In this document: positions 44,057 to 48,513 of the stretch, piece after piece
Layout of the letters: each line of letters starts with the position of its first letter
Numbering within the stretch: the stretch's first letter is position 1
DNA from: Fibrobacterota bacterium
GTDB lineage: Bacteria; Fibrobacterota; Chitinivibrionia; Chitinivibrionales; FEN-1185
Assembly: GCA_003165595.1 (NCBI GenBank)
Contig: PLWQ01000017.1
Coordinates: 1-48,513, forward strand
Length of the DNA: 48,513 nt
Direction of reading: 5' to 3'
The notes under the pieces: generated by a model
Database searches by the model: none
Told to the model about the DNA's origin: nothing
Seen by the model: only the letters and a program-made list of their open reading frames with translations
Program-made: the position numbers and the translations under genes

Positions 44057-45796
44057 ATGCGTGCCCCCGTGGGTGAAACAATAACCATAGCCGACCGAGC
44101 CGGCATCGACAAGCTTGTTCCCGTCGTGACGTCGGTGTACGGCATTGCACGCCCCAAGGCAATGGGCGCGTGGCTCTCGTATTTGTCTATTTGCCGGAGA
44201 GACTGCGCCGCCGACGTGCGGCTGGAGACAATGCTTTCCCCGGAGATAGAATCCCGCTGCGAATCGCATCTGGACCGGGCAATAGAGCAGTATGTAAAGA
44301 TCGAAAGTATGCCGCAGCCGGTGCTTGGAGAAATGGCCCGGACAATAGTCTCCGTTTTGAAAAGCCTGTCCTCCCGATCACGCGCTTTTCTCAGAGGCCG
44401 CTGCGCGGAAATATGCGGAGCGGGGGCGCTTGCGGGCTATTGGGACGTGGCTGAGCGGGCCGGAACGAGCGAGGAACTGTCGAACCAACTGCACGCCGGT
44501 CGAGGCGCCATGGAACTCAGGAAGCTGGGAGATTTTTACGAATTCGTGTTCGCGCTGGCCATGCTGTACGGCAGTACGGAGCGCTTCCGCAGCCGCCTCG
44601 TGTTTCTCTCGGACCAATTGAAGAACAAGTACGCCGCCGATTTCCCTTTCGGCCGCCTGGGCCTGTACCTGTGGCCCATTGATTTTTCATTTGTGGAGAA
44701 CGAGGAAGACTCGGGCGCGGCACCCGACGAGAATTTGGCAATTCTCTCGGCTGTTAGTTCCATAAATCCCGGCGTCCGAGTGCAGGTGTGCGCGGAATCA
44801 CAACTGTGGGCGCGAGACATCCTTGCCTGGCTCGACGACGACTTCAGCTGTTTTGTGAAGCCCGACGAGGCCGGACCGCAGGCCCGCTACGGAAGAGGCG
44901 CGCTAAGCGAGGGCGGGAACATCATCACGGGAAAGGCGCGCGACAGGTTCGTGCTCGTCGCCCAGGGGCCGCTGTCGAGCATATCGGCCGAGATTGATTT
45001 CTACAACGATCTTTTCTTCCGCGACATCCGGCCGTACACGCTGCCCGACGGCTTCCTGTGGGCGCGCCACCCCGCCACGGGCGAGGACATGGCGCTTGAT
45101 TCGGTGCATATCGACACGGTGATCAACGTGGTGCCGGCCGCCTGTACGCTAGACAACCTGCCAAAAGTTCTCGTTGATCCATTCTACCTAACCGCCGTGC
45201 GCGAAAACCCGGAATTCGTGCGTTTTCTTAACGAACAGGACATCCGAAGCGATGACGTAATTGAAGTTGATAAAAGCGAGCTGTTCCTCAACCTGCCCAA
45301 TTTTTCGGTTCTGCTCATGCCCGCGGGCGAGCCCCGGCTGCTCTTCAACAAAGACCGCGGCCTCACCCTGCCGCGGCTCAACTTGCGGCCGGGGACCCTT
45401 GTTCAACCCGGCATCGAAATAACCGCGATGGCGGCCATGTTCGGCTGCATCCGCTGCGCCACCAACATGCTGCCGCAATCGTATTTCAAGGACGGCTCCG
45501 AGGTATCCTCGGTCGTTGCGCACGAATGTTCGCCGGAAGCCGGCACCGCAGTGCGTGGTTTTCTGAAACCGGGTGCGCCGCTGACATTGGCGCTGTCGAA
45601 GCAGTTTGTGAAGCGCGTGGAAGTGAGGACTGCCGCTACGGCGCGGGAGTGGGAGTTCGACGACTTTTCGCGCACCGCGTACGTTTATGTCCGGCCCGAT
45701 GAGGCAGGCAGTGCCGAAAAGTGCATGCAAGCGGTGAGGGACCATGGGTTTGACATTGCAAAAGCGTTAAGCGAGCGGCAGGGGATAGGAATGTAA
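44057..45796 (+). CDS. Pentein-fold (guanidino-group modifying) enzyme-like protein with large N-terminal extension
   Basis: 579 residues from ATG 44057; the frame opens at TTG 44033 and GTG 44069 is also possible. Residues 1-225 are a helical region I do not recognise. Residues 230-480 carry four pentein elements in the right order: W251-A-R253-D254 (ESQLWARD), E285-G-G-N288 (SEGGNI), H351-I-D353 (SVHIDTVINV), and a Cys in FGCIRCATN (Cys467) aligning with the nucleophile of arginine and agmatine deiminases (PRCMS/IHCIT types). Residues 480-579 form a further C-terminal region. It therefore probably hydrolyses or transfers from an arginine- or agmatine-like guanidino group. The substrate is unknown and no named subfamily fits the whole length. 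Confidence 0.7.
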   Translation: MRAPVGETITIADRAGIDKLVPVVTSVYGIARPKAMGAWLSYLSICRRDCAADVRLETMLSPEIESRCESHLDRAIEQYVKIESMPQPVLGEMARTIVSVLKSLSSRSRAFLRGRCAEICGAGALAGYWDVAERAGTSEELSNQLHAGRGAMELRKLGDFYEFVFALAMLYGSTERFRSRLVFLSDQLKNKYAADFPFGRLGLYLWPIDFSFVENEEDSGAAPDENLAILSAVSSINPGVRVQVCAESQLWARDILAWLDDDFSCFVKPDEAGPQARYGRGALSEGGNIITGKARDRFVLVAQGPLSSISAEIDFYNDLFFRDIRPYTLPDGFLWARHPATGEDMALDSVHIDTVINVVPAACTLDNLPKVLVDPFYLTAVRENPEFVRFLNEQDIRSDDVIEVDKSELFLNLPNFSVLLMPAGEPRLLFNKDRGLTLPRLNLRPGTLVQPGIEITAMAAMFGCIRCATNMLPQSYFKDGSEVSSVVAHECSPEAGTAVRGFLKPGAPLTLALSKQFVKRVEVRTAATAREWEFDDFSRTAYVYVRPDEAGSAEKCMQAVRDHGFDIAKALSERQGIGM

Positions 45797-45867
45797 GAGA
45801 TTTGCCGGCGCTTGACTCCTTCTCACGCTCACCAAAGCTCAGAAACGCCGCAACGCATCGAGCACGG

Positions 45868-46263
45868 CTAAAGCTCCGGAAGCATTGAAAGCGTGACTTT
45901 CGCATAACCGGCCTTCTTTTTGTCTTCAGGGTGCGGCTCAAGACCGACGACGGTGATTTCGCCTTTGCCCGGCCCATACACCCAGAACAATCGACCGGCC
46001 GCGGGCGTATTGTTCTCAAGGTACGATTGCCAAATCTTGCACGGTCTTCGGACAATTCTTCCATACCTCCGGCTCAAGTCGTCGATCTCATGGGTCTGAA
46101 GGCCGGTGTGGCGGGGGTTTGAGGATAGATACAGCACGGCCTTGGCGAGCTTCTTCCACAATTTCTTTTCTTCTTTGTCTAGCCTATCCTCCTGCGCTCT
46201 CCGACGCATGTCGTTCCAGTATTCCTGCATGTCCGGCACGCCCATGCGGACGATGAAACTCAT
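45868..46263 (-). CDS. RelE/ParE-type toxin-like protein
   Basis: 131 residues, second gene of a minus-strand pair, starting three bases after the stop of the gene at 46267. The pattern is that of RelE-superfamily toxins: an N-terminal helical pair (RRAQEDRLDKEEKKLWKKLAKAVLYLSS), an Arg/Lys-rich sheet core (RPCKIWQSYLENNTP and GRLFWVYGPGKGEITVVGLE) and a final short strand (AKVTLSML). The catalytic-type basic residues are present but cannot be fixed. Such proteins cut mRNA on the ribosome or target gyrase. The partner antitoxin is upstream. Confidence 0.72.
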   Translation of the reverse strand: MSFIVRMGVPDMQEYWNDMRRRAQEDRLDKEEKKLWKKLAKAVLYLSSNPRHTGLQTHEIDDLSRRYGRIVRRPCKIWQSYLENNTPAAGRLFWVYGPGKGEITVVGLEPHPEDKKKAGYAKVTLSMLPEL

Positions 46264-46266
46264 TGG

Positions 46267-46551
46267 TCACTCCTCGGCGTCTGCGTACCGCTTTAGCTCT
46301 TCGAGGTCAACGGGTTTGCCGGCAATGCCTTTTGCGAAATTTTTCATGGATTTATCCATCATATGCAGTGTGTTCGCCGAAAGCTGGTCGAGTTTGGCCA
46401 AAACCTGGGGCTCCATTTTAAGAGTAATTGCCCCTTTCCCATCGGCATAAACTCGAACGTGATAGTGTTTAAAGGGCGGAACCCCTTTCACAACGAACCG
46501 TCGCTTCGTATCGAGCGTAGCGTCGTACTCTGTGAGTAATTCTGTTGACAT
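46267..46551 (-). CDS. Antitoxin partner of the RelE-type toxin
   Basis: 94 residues, first gene of the pair. The N-terminus (ATLDTKRRFVVKGVPPFKHY and then VRVYADGKGAITLKMEP) is a small beta-sheet domain of the kind seen in short antitoxins with a KRR-type strand and a GxxxLxP end. The C-terminal half is a helical tail (LAKLDQLSANTLHMMDKSMK, then LEELKRYADAEE), the part that usually wraps the toxin. GGGGGC precedes the ATG. It would neutralise the toxin and repress the shared promoter, which carries a palindrome. Confidence 0.7.
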   Translation of the reverse strand: MSTELLTEYDATLDTKRRFVVKGVPPFKHYHVRVYADGKGAITLKMEPQVLAKLDQLSANTLHMMDKSMKNFAKGIAGKPVDLEELKRYADAEE

Positions 46552-46595
46552 AATACTGCCCCCTGAATCTTCGTATTTAATCTGAATAGAAGACT

Positions 46596-46645
46596 TGTGG
46601 GATTTCCCACATGCTTAATATACCCCCATTAAAATGAAAAATCAA
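46596..46645 (-). promoter_or_regulatory. Promoter and palindromic operator of the toxin-antitoxin pair
   Basis: On the minus strand TTGATT (46645-46640), 17 bp and TATATT (46622-46617) form a good promoter. The start would fall near 46610, inside the palindrome TGTGGGA-TT-TCCCACA (46596-46611). A repressor bound there would block transcription, as in antitoxin autoregulation. Confidence 0.7.
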
Positions 46646-46662
46646 TAGGAAAATAGAAACGC

Positions 46663-47020
46663 CCCGGCCTCGGCCCGGGCCAAACGGCCGGGTCGCGGAG
46701 GCTCACGCAGAAACACAGGATCGTATATCTGGTGAGGGGGGGAAGGGTGGATTTCTTGCAGGGACGGTATCATTATTGAGGCAAGGAATTTTTGAGAGGG
46801 AGTGACTTGCTTCAGTCAACGTTTTGTAACCACGACAAAATTCATGCTTCTTTGCCGACACCAGGTTTTCGCCCTTTCATGCTTGCGGATGGTGTCGGGA
46901 TTGTCAAGAAACTGTGTGCCTTTTACTTCGTGCAGCTCTTTTTTGCCGTCCACTTTCTCCACGAGAAAATCCGGTCGGTAGCCTCGCTTGTTGCCCGCTT
47001 CGCTTATGTACTCCATGACA
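46663..47020. repeat. Direct repeat around HigBA, copy 1
   Basis: About 350 bp matching 47759-48099 in the same orientation. It starts at CCCCGGCCTCGGCCCGG, runs through the 3' end of a nuclease gene, and stops at ATGACA. The coding part has about 22 differences in 201 bases. Between 46795 and 46815 the copies diverge. Copy 1 also has an extra 14-nt GC-rich insert near 46680. The rest of the 264-bp gap before it holds only the promoter above. Confidence 0.85.
46816..47016 (-). pseudogene. Fragment of the TnsA-like nuclease gene
   Basis: 66 codons identical, apart from the start Met/Ile and one Val/Thr, to the last 66 codons of the gene at 47895-48245. It contains the catalytic core (GYRPDFLVEK, LHEVKG) but lacks the N-terminal half, which is cut off at 47020 by DNA leading to HigBA. 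The ATG at 47016 has no evident ribosome site. Most base changes from copy 2 are synonymous, so it is an old copy preserved by selection until truncated, or acquired from a related strain. Confidence 0.75.
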
Positions 47021-47058
47021 TCCTTTCGCAGGCCGAGGCTAGAGAAACAAAATTTTTA

Positions 47059-47087
47059 TTGACTTCGCGTACCATTTTTGGTACATT
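47059..47087 (+). promoter_or_regulatory. HigBA promoter with built-in palindromic operator
   Basis: TTGACT (47059-47064), 17 bp and TACATT (47082-47087). The spacer and -10 contain the palindrome GTACCA-TTTT-TGGTAC (47069-47084). The ATG of the toxin is at 47096, nine bases after the -10, so the transcript would begin at or next to the start codon. Confidence 0.68.
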
Positions 47088-47095
47088 TATACGTA

Positions 47096-47449
47096 ATGAT
47101 AATAACAGGCGAGCCGGATTTCATTCTTACGGTACGGTTTTATAGAACCGAAAGTGGCGCGGAACCCGTGCGGGATTGGCTTAAGGAACTGCCGCGGGAT
47201 TACAGGAAAGTGATCGGCGAGGACATCAAAACCGTACAGTATGGGTGGCCGCTCGGAATGCCGGTAGTACGAAAGCTGGATCCAGGATTGTGGGAAGTCC
47301 GTTCGCATGTGAAAGACGGCATTGCACGCGTGCTTTTCACGGTCCACGGCGACAGTATGGTATTGCTGCACGGGTTCATTAAAAAGTCACGGGAAACGCC
47401 GCCCGAGGACTTGGAGTCAGCAAGAAAAAGAAAGAAAAATCTGTTATAA
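47096..47449 (+). CDS. higB: HigB-type toxin (phage-derived Gp49-like, RelE superfamily)
   Basis: 117 residues from ATG 47096; the same frame opens at TTG 47078, but that codon lies in the operator and before the likely transcript start. Family features: VRFYRTESGAEPVRDWLKEL, then GMPVVRKLDPGLWEVRSHV and GIARVLFTVHGDSMVLLHGF, with the Arg and Lys residues typical of this ribosome-dependent mRNA interferase. The toxin-first order with an XRE antitoxin 14 bases downstream is that of HigBA. The end is basic (RKRKKNLL). Confidence 0.88.
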   Translation: MIITGEPDFILTVRFYRTESGAEPVRDWLKELPRDYRKVIGEDIKTVQYGWPLGMPVVRKLDPGLWEVRSHVKDGIARVLFTVHGDSMVLLHGFIKKSRETPPEDLESARKRKKNLL

Positions 47450-47463
47450 CCAGGGAGCTTTTA

Positions 47464-47751
47464 ATGAGCGACAAACATAAGCATATCGGTTCTGATTTTG
47501 ACGATTTTTTAAAGGAAGACGGCCTTCTTGAAAAAGTCGAAGCGGCCGCCATAAAACGCGTAATAACGCATGAGATAGAAAAGGCCATGAAGCGTCTGCA
47601 CTTGACAAAAACGATGATGGCAAAACGAATGCATACCAGCCGTTCCGCCGTCGAACGTCTGTTCGACCCTGAAAACGAGTCGCTGACGCTTAATACGTTG
47701 AACAGAGCTGCAACCGTGCTCGGTAGAAAGCTAAAGGTCGAACTCGTTTAA
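47464..47751 (+). CDS. higA: HigA-type XRE-family antitoxin
   Basis: 95 residues. The C-terminal half is an XRE helix-turn-helix (MAKRMHTSRSAVERLFDPEN, then TLNTLNRAATVLGRKLKVEL); the N-terminal half is an acidic helical region with EKVEAAAIKRVITHEIEKAM that probably contacts the toxin. GGGAG precedes the ATG by six to seven bases. Together with the palindrome in the promoter, it probably represses the operon. Confidence 0.9.
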   Translation: MSDKHKHIGSDFDDFLKEDGLLEKVEAAAIKRVITHEIEKAMKRLHLTKTMMAKRMHTSRSAVERLFDPENESLTLNTLNRAATVLGRKLKVELV

Positions 47752-47758
47752 TTCCGGC

Positions 47759-48099
47759 CCCGGCCTCGGCCCGGTCGCGGAGGCTTACGCAGGAACACAG
47801 GATTGTGTATCTGGTGAGCGGGGGAAGGGTGGATTTTTTACGGGGAAGGTACCATTATTGAGGAGGGCATCTGCGGGGAATCGTTTGGATTTAGTCAACG
47901 TTTCGTAACCACAACAAAATTCATGCTTCTTTGCCGACACCAGGTTTTCGCTCTTTCATGCTTGCGGATGGTGTCGGGGTTGTCGAGAAATTGCGTGCCT
48001 TTCACTTCGTGCAGCTCTTTCTTACCGTCGGTCTTTTCCACCAGAAAATCCGGGCGATAGCCGCGCTTATTGCCCGCCTCGCTTATGTACTCTATGACA
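47759..48099. repeat. Direct repeat around HigBA, copy 2
   Basis: Matches 46663-47020. Here the repeat is the intact 3' flank and 3' end of the nuclease gene, so copy 2 is the parental arrangement. It lies eight bases after the higA stop. HigBA thus sits between the two copies. Confidence 0.85.
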
Positions 48100-48245
48100 A
48101 TGCCGTGATTCTTTGTCCATTTTGCAACGGTCTTGTCGAGCTCCAACTTCTTCATGTACTGAAGTTCCCAACCTGATTCATACCGCTCTACCGAATAGGC
48201 GGATTTCTTCGGATCTTCAAAATCACCATGTTCACTTGCCGGCAT
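47895..48245 (-). CDS. TnsA-like PD-(D/E)xK endonuclease-type protein
   Basis: 116 residues from ATG 48245, with GGCAGG five to seven bases upstream; the frame is open from 48281. The pattern is that of the TnsA catalytic domain and related PD-(D/E)xK nucleases: RYESGWELQYMKKLELDK (N-terminal Glu), then KRGYRPDFLVEK (catalytic-type Asp) and LHEVKGTQFLDN (E-x-K), ending TWCRQRSMNFVVVTKR. It is only the nuclease half; the C-terminal part of true TnsA is missing. It overlaps the upstream gene by 14 bases, so it is part of an operon continuing beyond the window. A restriction or transposition function is possible; neither is shown. Confidence 0.78.
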   Translation of the reverse strand: MPASEHGDFEDPKKSAYSVERYESGWELQYMKKLELDKTVAKWTKNHGIVIEYISEAGNKRGYRPDFLVEKTDGKKELHEVKGTQFLDNPDTIRKHERAKTWCRQRSMNFVVVTKR

Positions 48246-48513
48246 TTGTACCTGCCTTTTTGTACTTGACCATACTTGCAATCAAACCCGGTTTGTCTTT
48301 GATATTCTGGGGAAGAGCGTTCCTGCAATGCCATAAAGCGCGCTTCAAAGAATCCATTGGAGCTTCACCGGCGCTTTTCCCGCTGAGGAGTTTACTTCTC
48401 ACGTGGTCCATCAAAATGCCATAAATATACCCAAGCTCGTGTGATCCGATTCCCTCTTCAGCAAGCAAATCCGCAGCAATATCTCGCACGCTATGTTTGA
48501 GTGTTTCGATCAG
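48232..48513 (-). CDS. C-terminal part of an unidentified protein (partial)
   Basis: At least 93 codons, ending at 48232; the frame is open to the window edge (LIETLKHSVRDIAADLLAEE), so the GTG at 48489 is probably not a true start. The visible part is helical and mixed charge, with SHELGYIYGILMDHVRSKLL and a basic end (KYKKAGTNAGK). I do not recognise it. It lies upstream of, and overlaps, the TnsA-like gene and so is likely a functional partner, perhaps the C-terminus of a larger helicase or recognition protein. Confidence 0.6.
   Translation of the reverse strand: MIETLKHSVRDIAADLLAEEGIGSHELGYIYGILMDHVRSKLLSGKSAGEAPMDSLKRALWHCRNALPQNIKDKPGLIASMVKYKKAGTNAGK

Noticed and set aside
46663-48099. 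Integron cassette array with attC-like sites
   Set aside because: The repeats contain coding sequence of a nuclease gene and the GTTTTGTAAC-like phrase is part of its last codons; no paired core sites and no integrase.

Overview
The window (about 55% GC by eye) looks like a chromosomal segment from a diderm, LPS-making bacterium of the Fibrobacterota or a neighbouring FCB-group lineage. The grounds are: an LpxC-FabZ fusion, a DUF2723 membrane protein with C-terminal TPRs, a TIGR02147/DUF4423-type protein (a family first described as a paralogue group in Fibrobacter), and secreted proteins ending in a T9SS-type sorting module. The phylum is inferred and rests on these family signatures only.

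Layout. 1-8.8 kb: a proton-driven energy-transduction operon (giant periplasmic TPR protein, ExbB/TolQ, two unlike ExbD proteins, a TonB-like protein with an L7/L12-like cytoplasmic domain), then an outer-membrane barrel protein behind its own near-consensus promoter. 8.85-12.1 kb: a transporter-HEAT-cyclic-nucleotide-binding fusion. 12.1-17.9 kb: a carbohydrate-type ABC importer (binding lipoprotein, two permeases, ATPase) followed by a small lipoprotein and a TPR protein. 18.0-18.9 kb: tRNA-Thr(CGU) and nrdR with a likely autoregulatory NrdR-box pair. 18.9-24.6 kb: an accessory-looking stretch with a small acidic protein, a D,D-carboxypeptidase, a palindromic repeat next to a DUF559 nuclease, two tandem secreted thaumatin-like proteins and a truncated SRPBCC gene. 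24.6-37.5 kb: clpC, then an envelope-biogenesis cluster tamB-bamA-ompH-lpxD-lpxC/fabZ-lpxA. 37.5-43.4 kb: a B12-binding radical SAM protein (minus strand), a structured spacer and the DUF2723 protein. 43.5-48.5 kb: an accessory/defence-like end with a short TIGR02147 protein divergent from an unusual pentein-fold enzyme, two toxin-antitoxin modules, a roughly 350-bp direct repeat, and a TnsA-like nuclease whose operon runs off the right edge.

How the genes work together. The 24.6-37.5 kb block couples outer-membrane protein assembly (BamA, Skp-like OmpH, TamB) to early lipid A synthesis (LpxD, LpxC, LpxA) and FabZ, which supplies acyl chains. The ExbB-ExbD-TonB block would energise an envelope process from the proton gradient, possibly through the TPR protein and the barrel protein beside it. 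The right-hand end shows repeated rearrangement: a HigBA-type module sits between two diverged copies of a nuclease-gene 3' end.

Most unusual signals: the thaumatin-like proteins with sorting modules; the pentein enzyme with a large N-terminal extension; the ExbD pair in which one partner has Asn at the proton-site Asp; the L7/L12-like domain on TonB; and the direct repeat around HigBA whose copies differ almost only at synonymous sites.
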